From Streptomyces sp. NRRL F-525 (GTDB taxonomy: Bacteria > Actinomycetota > Actinomycetes > Streptomycetales > Streptomycetaceae), in the NCBI RefSeq assembly GCF_000716605.1, contig NZ_JNXE01000015.1:62001-126000 (forward strand): a stretch of 64,000 bases of DNA, read 5' to 3'. A program made the position numbers and the translations under genes. The notes beneath the pieces were generated by a model. It was not told the DNA's origin. It saw only the letters and a list, made by a program, of their open reading frames with translations, and made no database searches. Each line of letters opens with the position of its first letter. Position 1 is the first letter of the stretch. Positions 8,006 through 15,134 of the stretch are shown in pieces.

Positions 8006-9039
8006 ACAGGGGCGCCACGGCCGACACGTACCGGATCACCGAAGGCCGCCTCGGCGACGAACCCACCGTGACCGTCTCCGCACCGGACGGCTCCGTGCGC
8101 GTAGTCCTCGCCCTGCGCGGGGCGACGCTGCTGAGCTGGCAGGTCGCACGCGGAGCGGCCGGCCAGCCCACCGAACTGACCGAACTGACGGACGGCTATC
8201 GCGACGAGGCGGAACTGCTCTCGCAGGACGGCGTACGGGCGGGCCTGCTCGCCCCGTTCTCCAACCGTGTCGCCGACGGCCGCTACCACTACGGCGGCCG
8301 CGACCACGACCTGCTCCCCGGCCGCGTCGGGGACCGCACGGTCTACCACGGCTTCGCGCGCGAGGCGCCGTTCCGGCTCGTCGGGGCCACCACGACGGCC
8401 GACTCCGCGCGGCTGCTGCTGCGCAGCACGAGCATCAGACCGGACAGGCACCCCGGTTACCCCTTCGCGCTCGACCTCGACGTGGAGTACACGATCGGCC
8501 GCCGCGAGCTGGGCATCGCGATCAGGGCGACGAACGTAGGGGAGACCACGGCCCCCTACGCATCGGGCTGGCACCCCTACTTCACTCTCTCCCGCCCCGT
8601 CGACGACCTGGTCCTGCAGATCCCCGCCCACACCTTGATCCGCACCGATGCCTCCCTCATCCCCCTGCCCGGAAAGGAGGCCCTGCTGCCCCTGGACCGC
8701 TGCCCCGACCTGGACTTCCGTACGCCCAGGAGGCTCGGCGACGCGGTCATCGACGCCTGCTTCGCGGACCTGGCCCCCGGACCCGGCGGCCGGACCGAGA
8801 CGGTACTGGGCGACCCCGCGACCGGAGCCGAACTCCGGGTGTGGCAGCACGGCGGCTACCTGCACGTCTTCACCGGTGACACCCTGGCCCGCGACCGGCG
8901 CGCCTCCATCGCCCTGGAACCCGTCGAGGCCCCCACCGACGCCTACAACCGCCCCGAACACGCCAACACCCTGTCCCTGGAGCCGGGTCGGCAGCGGGAG
9001 TTCCGCTTCGGGGTCACGTACCGGCCCTCGACGCGCTGA
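7999..9039 (+). CDS. Aldose 1-epimerase family protein
   Basis: About 346 residues of the galactose mutarotase-like fold: LLAPFSNRVADGRYHYGG (NRI/NRV substrate-binding block), YHGFAREAPF with the conserved catalytic-region histidine, SGWHPYFTL with the second histidine, and a late glutamate in IALEPVEAPTDAYNRP. It interconverts alpha and beta anomers of sugars and is the last gene of the importer operon, so it probably feeds the imported sugar into metabolism. Start choice: GTGs at 7909, 7954 and 7999 are in frame inside a triplicated segment. The codons between 7909 and 7999 have unusually low third-position GC and copy the ATPase tail, so I take 7999; a coupled start at 7909 (GTGA overlap) is the alternative. 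Confidence 0.85.
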   Translation: MADRGATADTYRITEGRLGDEPTVTVSAPDGSVRVVLALRGATLLSWQVARGAAGQPTELTELTDGYRDEAELLSQDGVRAGLLAPFSNRVADGRYHYGGRDHDLLPGRVGDRTVYHGFAREAPFRLVGATTTADSARLLLRSTSIRPDRHPGYPFALDLDVEYTIGRRELGIAIRATNVGETTAPYASGWHPYFTLSRPVDDLVLQIPAHTLIRTDASLIPLPGKEALLPLDRCPDLDFRTPRRLGDAVIDACFADLAPGPGGRTETVLGDPATGAELRVWQHGGYLHVFTGDTLARDRRASIALEPVEAPTDAYNRPEHANTLSLEPGRQREFRFGVTYRPSTR

Positions 9040-9057
9040 GCTGTCGCCCGAGGGCCC

Positions 9058-9086
9058 CTACCGGGACATGCTCCTACCGGGACATG
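9058..9086 (+). repeat. Two 13-bp direct repeats downstream of the epimerase
   Basis: CTACCGGGACATG occurs at 9058-9070 and 9074-9086 (period 16), just after the epimerase stop and just before a terminator hairpin. It is another short duplication close to a stop codon. Confidence 0.7.
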
Positions 9087-9091
9087 CAAAA

Positions 9092-9113
9092 GGCGGGGTC
9101 CGAGAACCCCGCC
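9092..9113. terminator. Bidirectional terminator hairpin
   Basis: GGCGGGGT (9092-9099) and ACCCCGCC (9106-9113) form a perfect 8-bp stem with a 6-nt loop between convergent genes. On the minus strand the stem is followed by TTTTGC, giving an intrinsic terminator for the leftward gene; the plus strand lacks a T-run. Confidence 0.75.
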
Positions 9114-9134
9114 CACACACCACGAACCCTCACC

Positions 9135-9919
9135 TCACGGCCACACCAGGCAATAAGGCTGATGCCCCGCCTCATGCAACCGATGGCTGAAGTCCTGCCA
9201 CTCGTGCAGCAGTTGGTACACATTGAACGCGTCCCGAGGCCCACCCCGGTCCGGCACCGTCGACCAGATGAACGCCGCCGCGCCGACCGCCTCCTCGCCG
9301 ATTCCGCGGAGCGGGTCGACGACCGTCATCGGGAGTTTGACGACGGCGTAGTCGGGGTGGAGGACGACCAGTTCCAGCGGGGGCACCTTGTTGAGCGGGA
9401 CGCCCTCGATGCCGGTGAGGACCATCGCGGCCATCGTCTCCGGCTTGATCTTGGTGAACATGCCGTTCATCCCGAGCTCGTCGCCGCCGAGTTCCTCGGG
9501 GCGCATCGAGATCGGGACGCGGGCCGCGGTCGCGCCGTCGGGCGCGCCGAAGTATTTGTACGTCACCCCCACCCGACCACCATTCCTGCTCCCCGCCCGC
9601 AACTGATCGATCCGACGTTCGATACGTCGCTCATCCCGATCCGACTCACCCGAAACCGAACCCGATCCCGATCCCGAACCAGATCCCATGCCGGGTCCCG
9701 ATCCCGATCCCGAACTCGCGCCCGCACCGGGACCCAGGCCCGATCCGGGCCCGCCCCGCCGTGCCTCGGCGGCTTCCTCCTCGTCGCGCCGGTGCTTCCC
9801 CCGCCGGGCACGCCGAGGACCCAGGTCGTCAGTCCCCTCGCCCAGTCCGCCACCGCGATGCATATCTCCACCCGACTGCTTTTCCAGGACGCGTGACCCT
9901 CGCCGCGCAACCCGATCAT
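9135..9919 (-). CDS. Conserved hypothetical protein, apparently frameshifted near 9815
   Basis: The 3' part is one clean frame of about 140 residues ending EAGHQPYCLVWP; I recognise no named domain. Going upstream this frame passes through low-complexity Gly/Ser repeats (DNA rich in CCCGAT hexamers, 9660-9715) and a charged segment (RRGKHRRDEEEAAEARRGG), then loses sense. The other frame, from ATG 9919 with GGAGG 11 nt upstream, encodes plausible protein (MIGLRGEGHASWKSSRVEI...ADWARGLTTWVLG) down to about 9815. Joining the two gives one sensible protein of about 260 residues, so a one-base frameshift or sequence error near 9800-9820 is likely. If translated without it, the gene may start at 9863 or inside the repeats. 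Confidence 0.55.
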
Positions 9920-10182
9920 CGTGTCAGTGACCTCCCCCACGGCCGCCCGCCGAAACGTGCGCTGAAACACCTGTCCGCAGGATCTGCGCAAGCCCTGAAC
10001 ACCGTCGCCCGCATGAGCTGTGTGTGTCTGTGTGTATCAGGTCCCAGTCTCGCAGACGGGTGGGGGCCCCTGCCCGGTCTCCCGCCGCCTACCCTGAGGA
10101 GGTCACTGAGTCGCCGGAGCCCAAGAACAGCGGGAAGTCCCGGAAGTCCCAGAAGTCCGAGAAGCCGGAGAAGTCGCAGGTC

Positions 10183-11556
10183 ATGACCGAAACGCCCAGC
10201 GGAACCAGCGAAACGCCCAGCGGAGGGGCGAGCGGAGCGCCGCACGCCCTGCCCTATCCCTACGACGCCCCCGTCTCGCAGGCTCTCTTCGACCGTGCGT
10301 CGGTCGTCACACCCGGCGGCGTGAACTCCCCGGTGCGCGCCTTCCGCGCCGTCGGCGGCACGCCCCGGTTCATGGTCTCCGGCAACGGCCCCTATCTGAC
10401 GGACGCGGACGGGCGCGAGTACGTCGACCTCGTCTGCTCCTGGGGTCCCATGATCCTCGGGCACTCGCAGCCCGAGGTCATCGCCGCCGTCCACGACGCC
10501 GTCTCGCGCGGCACCTCCTTCGGCACCCCCGGCGAGGGCGAGGTCGCGCTCGCCGAGGAGATCGTCGCCCGCGTCGAGCCCGTGCAGCAGGTGCGGCTCG
10601 TCAGCAGCGGTACCGAGGCGACCATGTCCGCCATCCGGCTCGCCCGCGGGTTCACCGGGCGGCCCAAGGTCATCAAGTTCGCCGGGTGTTACCACGGTCA
10701 CGTCGACGCCCTTCTCGCCGCCGCGGGCAGTGGCGTTGCCACCTTCGCGCTGCCCGACACCCCCGGCGTCACCGGCGCCCAGGCCGGCGACACGATCGTC
10801 CTGCCGTACAACGACCTCGAAGCCGTCAACGAGGCCTTCCACCGGCATCCCGGTGAGATCGCCTGCGTCATCACGGAGGCCTCGCCCGGGAACATGGGCG
10901 TCGTGCCGCCCGTCGCCGGGTTCAACCAGGGGCTGAAGGACGCCTGCCGTAAGAACGGTGCCCTCTTCATCTCCGACGAGGTCATGACCGGGTTCCGGAC
11001 CAGCAGGGCCGGGTGGTTCGGGATCGACGGGGTCACTCCCGATCTCATGACCTTCGGCAAGGTGATGGGCGGCGGTTTCCCCGCCGCCGCGTTCGGCGGG
11101 CGCGCCGACATCATGGCCCACCTCGCCCCCGCCGGGCCCGTCTACCAGGCCGGCACCCTCTCCGGTAACCCGGTCGCGACCGCCGCCGGCCTCGCCCAGC
11201 TGCGGCTCCTCGACGACGCGGCCTACGACACGATCGACGCCGTGTCCGCGCAGATCCAGTCGCTCGTCACCGAGGCGCTCACCAAGGAAGGCGTCGCGCA
11301 CCGGATCCAGAACGCCTCCAACATGTTCTCCGTGTTCTTCACCGACCGGAGCGTGCGCAACTACGAGGACGCCAAGGCGCAGGAGTCGTACCGCTTCACC
11401 GCGTTCTTCCACTCGATGCTGGCGAGCGGGGTCTATCTGCCGCCCTCGTCCTTCGAGTCCTGGTTCGTGTCCACGGCCCACGACGAAGGGGCCATCCAGC
11501 GGATCGCCGACGCCCTCCCGGCGGCGGCCCGAGCGGCGGCGGAGGCCACCCGATGA
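10183..11556 (+). CDS. hemL: Glutamate-1-semialdehyde 2,1-aminomutase
   Basis: 457 residues, a PLP enzyme of aminotransferase class III that makes 5-aminolevulinate from glutamate-1-semialdehyde, the C5 entry to heme, cobalamin and other tetrapyrroles. Motifs: [50 protein letters not shown] and [11 protein letters not shown], with the PLP lysine in FGK at about residue 293. ATG 10183 is used; the frame is open upstream but encodes a Lys/Ser/Glu repeat ([14 protein letters not shown]), and the enzyme's conserved part begins at [13 protein letters not shown]. Stop overlaps the next start (ATGA). Heme made here would feed the cytochrome c assembly genes 3 kb downstream. Confidence 0.93.
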   Translation: MTETPSGTSETPSGGASGAPHALPYPYDAPVSQALFDRASVVTPGGVNSPVRAFRAVGGTPRFMVSGNGPYLTDADGREYVDLVCSWGPMILGHSQPEVIAAVHDAVSRGTSFGTPGEGEVALAEEIVARVEPVQQVRLVSSGTEATMSAIRLARGFTGRPKVIKFAGCYHGHVDALLAAAGSGVATFALPDTPGVTGAQAGDTIVLPYNDLEAVNEAFHRHPGEIACVITEASPGNMGVVPPVAGFNQGLKDACRKNGALFISDEVMTGFRTSRAGWFGIDGVTPDLMTFGKVMGGGFPAAAFGGRADIMAHLAPAGPVYQAGTLSGNPVATAAGLAQLRLLDDAAYDTIDAVSAQIQSLVTEALTKEGVAHRIQNASNMFSVFFTDRSVRNYEDAKAQESYRFTAFFHSMLASGVYLPPSSFESWFVSTAHDEGAIQRIADALPAAARAAAEATR

Positions 11557-12239
11557 CCAGCAGTGACACCGACATCACCGTCGTCCATGTGATGCGGCAC
11601 GGCGAAGTCGCCAACCCGGAAGGGGTGTTGTACGGCCGCCTGCCCGGCTACCACCTCTCCGAGCTGGGCCGGCAGATGGCCGACCGGGTCGCCGAGCACC
11701 TCTCCTCCCGCGATGTCACCCACGTCGTCGCCTCCCCGCTGGAGCGCGCGCAGGAGACCGCCACGCCGATCGCCAAGGCGCACGGGCTCGACCTCGGGAC
11801 CGACGGGCGGCTCATCGAGGCCGACAACGTCTTCCAGGGCAAGACCTTCGGGGTCGGCGACGGCGCGCTGAAGAAGCCCGACAACTGGAAGTACCTCGTC
11901 AACCCGTTCAAGCCGTCGTGGGGCGAGCCCTACGTCGACCAGGTCGTCCGCATGGTGGCCGCGCTGGACGCCGCCAAGGACGCCGCGCGCGGTCACGAGG
12001 CGGTGCTGGTCAGCCATCAGCTGCCGATCTGGATCGTGCGGTCGTACGTCGAGCGGCGGCGGCTGTGGCACGACCCGCGCAAGCGGCAGTGCACGCTCGC
12101 GTCGCTGACGACCTTCACGTACCGCGGCGACAAGATCGTGTCCGTCGGCTACACCGAGCCGGCCCGCGATCTCGTCCCGGCCCATCTCCTCGCCGGCGCG
12201 AAGCCCGTCAAGGGCAAGGACAAAGCGTTCGGCGCCTGA
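11553..12239 (+). CDS. Histidine phosphatase family protein (phosphoglycerate mutase-like)
   Basis: 228 residues, histidine phosphatase branch 1. The phosphohistidine motif is MRHGEV at about residues 13-18 ([30 protein letters not shown]), with [13 protein letters not shown] and a later VSHQLPIW carrying the second histidine. The family covers mutases, fructose bisphosphatases and cobalamin phosphatases (CobC); the substrate here is not decidable. Translationally coupled to hemL, so a tetrapyrrole-linked role is possible but unproven. No signal peptide, hence cytosolic. Confidence 0.85.
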   Translation: MTSSDTDITVVHVMRHGEVANPEGVLYGRLPGYHLSELGRQMADRVAEHLSSRDVTHVVASPLERAQETATPIAKAHGLDLGTDGRLIEADNVFQGKTFGVGDGALKKPDNWKYLVNPFKPSWGEPYVDQVVRMVAALDAAKDAARGHEAVLVSHQLPIWIVRSYVERRRLWHDPRKRQCTLASLTTFTYRGDKIVSVGYTEPARDLVPAHLLAGAKPVKGKDKAFGA

Positions 12240-12332
12240 CAAACACGGGGTGACCACTCGTCAGGGGCAGGGCTCGTGACAGCTCTGTGACATTTGTTTC
12301 GCAACCCACATCGTTCACGGCGAACTTTCTTG

Positions 12333-12376
12333 TCCGTCGCGTCCTCTCACAGGTAGACCACAGAGGACGCGACGGA
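12333..12376 (+). promoter_or_regulatory. 14-bp perfect inverted repeat beside a ribosome binding site
   Basis: TCCGTCGCGTCCTC (12333-12346) and GAGGACGCGACGGA (12363-12376) are perfectly complementary with a 16-nt spacer. The right arm ends two bases before the GGGGAAG ribosome binding site of the next gene. As RNA it would form a very stable hairpin against the Shine-Dalgarno; as DNA it could be an operator. It is not followed by T residues, so it is unlikely to be the hemL operon terminator. Confidence 0.7.
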
Positions 12377-12386
12377 TGGGGAAGCA

Positions 12387-13679
12387 ATGCGGAGTCTCAC
12401 TCGACGAGGAGCGCTCGGAGTCGGTGCGGGCGCCGCGGCGGCCGTAGGACTCGCGGGGTGCGGGACGCTCGGCTCGGACGGGTCGAAGTCCTCCTCGGGC
12501 GGTTCCGGGAAGGGCTCCTCCGGCGGTCCCACCAAGTCCATGGAGCCCCGGGCCAAGCCCATCGGTGACGGCTCCACCTCCTTCACCGGCGCCCAGCCCA
12601 AGCAGCCCACCAAGCCCGTGCCGCTGGAGCCGGGGCAGACCCCGCCGCAGTTCGTGATCTTCTCCTGGGACGGCGCGGGCGAGGTGGGCAACGGCCTGTT
12701 CCCGCGCTTCCTCGACCTCGCCAAGCAGCACGGCGCGAGCATGACCTTCTTCCTCTCCGGCATCTATCTGCTGCCCGAGTCGAAGAAGCGCCTGTACAAC
12801 CCGCCGAACAACCCGCGCGGCGCCTCCGACATCGGCTACCTCACCGACGAACACGTCAAGGCGACCCTGACCAACGTCCGCCGCGCGTGGCTCGAAGGCC
12901 ACGAGATAGGCACCCACTTCAACGGCCATTTCTGCTCCGGCTACGGCACGGTCGGCAACTGGACGCCCCAGCAGTGGCGCAGCGAGATCGACCAGGCCAA
13001 GTCCTTCGTCAAGGAGTGGCGCACCAACACCGGCTGGCACGACCTGCCGTCCCTGCCCTTCGACTACGAGAAGGAGCTCGTCGGCGGCCGCACCCCCTGC
13101 CTGCTGGGCCAGGACAACCTGCTGCCCACCGCCCGCTCGCTGGGCTGGCGCTACGACGCCTCCTCGCCCGGCGGCCGCCAGGTCTGGCCCGTGAAGCGCA
13201 ACGGCGTCTGGGACTACCCCCTCCAGGCGGTCCCCTTCCCCGGGCACAGCTTCGAGGTCCTCTCGATGGACTACAACATGCTGGCCAACCAGTCGGTCAA
13301 CTCCACCAACGCGCCCGCCTACAACTACCCGGGCTGGCGTACCCAGGCCGCGCAGGCCTACATCTCCGGCTTCCAGCGCGCGTACGAGTCCAACCGCGCC
13401 CCCTTCTTCATCGGCAACCACTTCGAGCACTGGAACGGCGGCATCTACATGGACGCCGTCGAGCAGGCCTTCAAGCACATCGCCCAGCTGAAGGAGAAGG
13501 GCGAGGACGTACGGCTCGTCTCCTTCAAGCAGTTCACCGACTGGATCGACGTGCAGAAGCCCGAGGTGCTGGCCCAGTTGCGCACCCTCGATGTCGGCCA
13601 GGCACCGGCCGGCGGCTGGAAGTCCTTCCTGGCCGCGAGCCCGAGCAGTTCCTCGTCGGCCACCGGAAGCGCTGCCTGA
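12387..13679 (+). CDS. Lipoprotein with polysaccharide deacetylase-like (NodB) fold
   Basis: 430 residues. The start MRSLTRRGALGVGAGAAAAVGLAGCG has both a twin-arginine-like RR and a lipobox (LAGC, cysteine about 25), so it is probably exported and lipid-anchored. After a Ser/Gly/Lys linker comes a NodB-type barrel: QFVIFSWDGAGE (first metal acid region), GASMTFFLSGIYLLP, and GHEIGTHFNGHFC with the His-x3-His-like pair. Active-site spacing is atypical, so the enzyme may act on an unusual substrate or be divergent. It precedes the cytochrome c maturation operon, separated from resA by about 80 bp. Envelope glycan deacetylation is an inference. Confidence 0.75.
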   Translation: MRSLTRRGALGVGAGAAAAVGLAGCGTLGSDGSKSSSGGSGKGSSGGPTKSMEPRAKPIGDGSTSFTGAQPKQPTKPVPLEPGQTPPQFVIFSWDGAGEVGNGLFPRFLDLAKQHGASMTFFLSGIYLLPESKKRLYNPPNNPRGASDIGYLTDEHVKATLTNVRRAWLEGHEIGTHFNGHFCSGYGTVGNWTPQQWRSEIDQAKSFVKEWRTNTGWHDLPSLPFDYEKELVGGRTPCLLGQDNLLPTARSLGWRYDASSPGGRQVWPVKRNGVWDYPLQAVPFPGHSFEVLSMDYNMLANQSVNSTNAPAYNYPGWRTQAAQAYISGFQRAYESNRAPFFIGNHFEHWNGGIYMDAVEQAFKHIAQLKEKGEDVRLVSFKQFTDWIDVQKPEVLAQLRTLDVGQAPAGGWKSFLAASPSSSSSATGSAA

Positions 13680-13757
13680 AACGTCGCCTGAAATGCGGGT
13701 TTCCGCCCGTGAGGGGGGCGCGCAAGATCCCCAGAACGGGCATGCGAAACTTTTCAC

Positions 13758-14360
13758 ATGAGTGCCGCCAGCCGCGCCCGTAGCCGCGCCGTCCTGTCGA
13801 CCGCCGGTGTAGCCGTCGCCGCGTTGGTGCTGTCCGCGTGCAGTTCCGGAGGCACCTCCGGAGGTTCGGGCAACACCAACTTCATCACCGGCTCCGACGG
13901 CATCGCGACCGTCAAGAAGGGCGACCGCCAGGCCGCCCCCGACCTGTCCGGCAAGACCATCGACGGCAAGACCCTGAGCACCGCCGACTACAAGGGCAAG
14001 GTCCTCGTCGTCAACGTGTGGGGCTCCTGGTGCTCCCCGTGCCGCGCCGAGGCGGACAACCTCGTCCAGGTCGCGAAGGCCACCGCGGACAAGGACGTCC
14101 AGTTCGTCGGCCTCAACACCCGTGACACCAGCACCGAACCGGCCGTCGCCTTCGAGAAGAAGTACGCCGTCCCGTACCCGAGTCTCTACGACCCGACGGG
14201 CCGGCTGATGCTCCGCTTCAAGAAGGGCACGCTCAACCCGCAGGCCATCCCCTCCACGATCGTCATCGACCGGGACGGCAAGATCGCGGCGCGGGCCCTC
14301 CAGGCACTCAGCGAGGACAAGCTCCGCGAGATGCTCGACCCGGTCATCGCGGAGAAGTGA
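13758..14360 (+). CDS. resA: Thiol-disulfide oxidoreductase lipoprotein, ResA/TlpA family
   Basis: 200 residues. Lipobox LSAC (about residues 25-28), then a thioredoxin fold with the active site WGSWCSPCRAE at about residues 90-100 and the TlpA-specific cis-proline region near NPQAIPSTIVID. It keeps apocytochrome c CXXCH cysteines reduced on the outer side of the membrane so that heme can be attached. First gene of a four-gene system II cytochrome c maturation operon (resA-ccdA-resB-ccsB); the ccdA start is 6 nt away. Confidence 0.9.
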   Translation: MSAASRARSRAVLSTAGVAVAALVLSACSSGGTSGGSGNTNFITGSDGIATVKKGDRQAAPDLSGKTIDGKTLSTADYKGKVLVVNVWGSWCSPCRAEADNLVQVAKATADKDVQFVGLNTRDTSTEPAVAFEKKYAVPYPSLYDPTGRLMLRFKKGTLNPQAIPSTIVIDRDGKIAARALQALSEDKLREMLDPVIAEK

Positions 14361-14366
14361 GCTGAC

Positions 14367-15131
14367 GTGCTGCTTGCCGCCGCATCCACGGGCCTGAACC
14401 ACACGGTCTACGACGGGGCCCTGCTGCTCGCGCTGCCGATCGCCGTGCTCGGCGGACTCGTCTCCTTCTTCTCCCCGTGCGTCCTGCCGCTCGTCCCCGG
14501 CTACCTCTCCTACGTCACCGGCGTCAGCGGCACCGACCTGGGCGAGGCCCGGCGCGGCCGGATGGTCGCGGGTGCCTCCCTGTTCGTCCTCGGTTTCACC
14601 GTCGTGTTCGTGTCGGGCGGGGCGCTGTTCGGGTACTTCGGGCAGACGCTGCAGGAGAACCAGGACGTCCTGTCCAAGACGCTGGGCGTGCTCATGATCC
14701 TCATGGGCGTGTTCTTCATGGGGATGATGCCCTGGCTGACCCAGCGTGAGTTCCGCTTCCACAAGCGGCCGACGACCGGCTTGATAGGCGCTCCGCTGCT
14801 GGGTGCGCTGTTCGGTATCGGCTGGACGCCGTGCGTCGGCCCCACCCTCGCGTCCGTGCAGGCGCTCTCCATGACCCAGGCGGGTGCCGGTCGCGGCGCC
14901 ATACTGACCGTCGCGTACTGTCTCGGCCTGGGTGTCCCCTTCGTCCTCACCGCGGTCGCGTTCCGCAAGGCGCTCGGTGCCTTCGGCTGGGTCAAGCGCC
15001 ACTATGTCTGGGTGATGCGCGTCGGCGGCACCATGATGATCGTGACCGGCGTGCTGCTGCTCACCGGCGCCTGGGACGCGCTGGTGCAGGACATGCAGGG
15101 CTGGTCCGACGGCTTCACTGTAGGGATCTGA
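14367..15131 (+). CDS. ccdA: Cytochrome c biogenesis protein CcdA
   Basis: 254 residues with six hydrophobic segments. The two redox cysteines of the DsbD/CcdA core lie in SFFSPCVLPLVPGYLSYVTG (about residue 37) and GWTPCVGPTLASVQ (about residue 155). It moves electrons from cytosolic thioredoxin across the membrane to ResA. GTG start, 6 nt after the resA stop; the resB ATG follows 4 nt after its own stop. Confidence 0.93.
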   Translation: MLLAAASTGLNHTVYDGALLLALPIAVLGGLVSFFSPCVLPLVPGYLSYVTGVSGTDLGEARRGRMVAGASLFVLGFTVVFVSGGALFGYFGQTLQENQDVLSKTLGVLMILMGVFFMGMMPWLTQREFRFHKRPTTGLIGAPLLGALFGIGWTPCVGPTLASVQALSMTQAGAGRGAILTVAYCLGLGVPFVLTAVAFRKALGAFGWVKRHYVWVMRVGGTMMIVTGVLLLTGAWDALVQDMQGWSDGFTVGI

Positions 15132-15134
15132 TCG

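Noticed and set aside
10024..10182. N-terminal extension of HemL with a [14 protein letters not shown] repeat
   Set aside because: No ribosome binding site or conservation expected; the conserved enzyme starts after ATG 10183.
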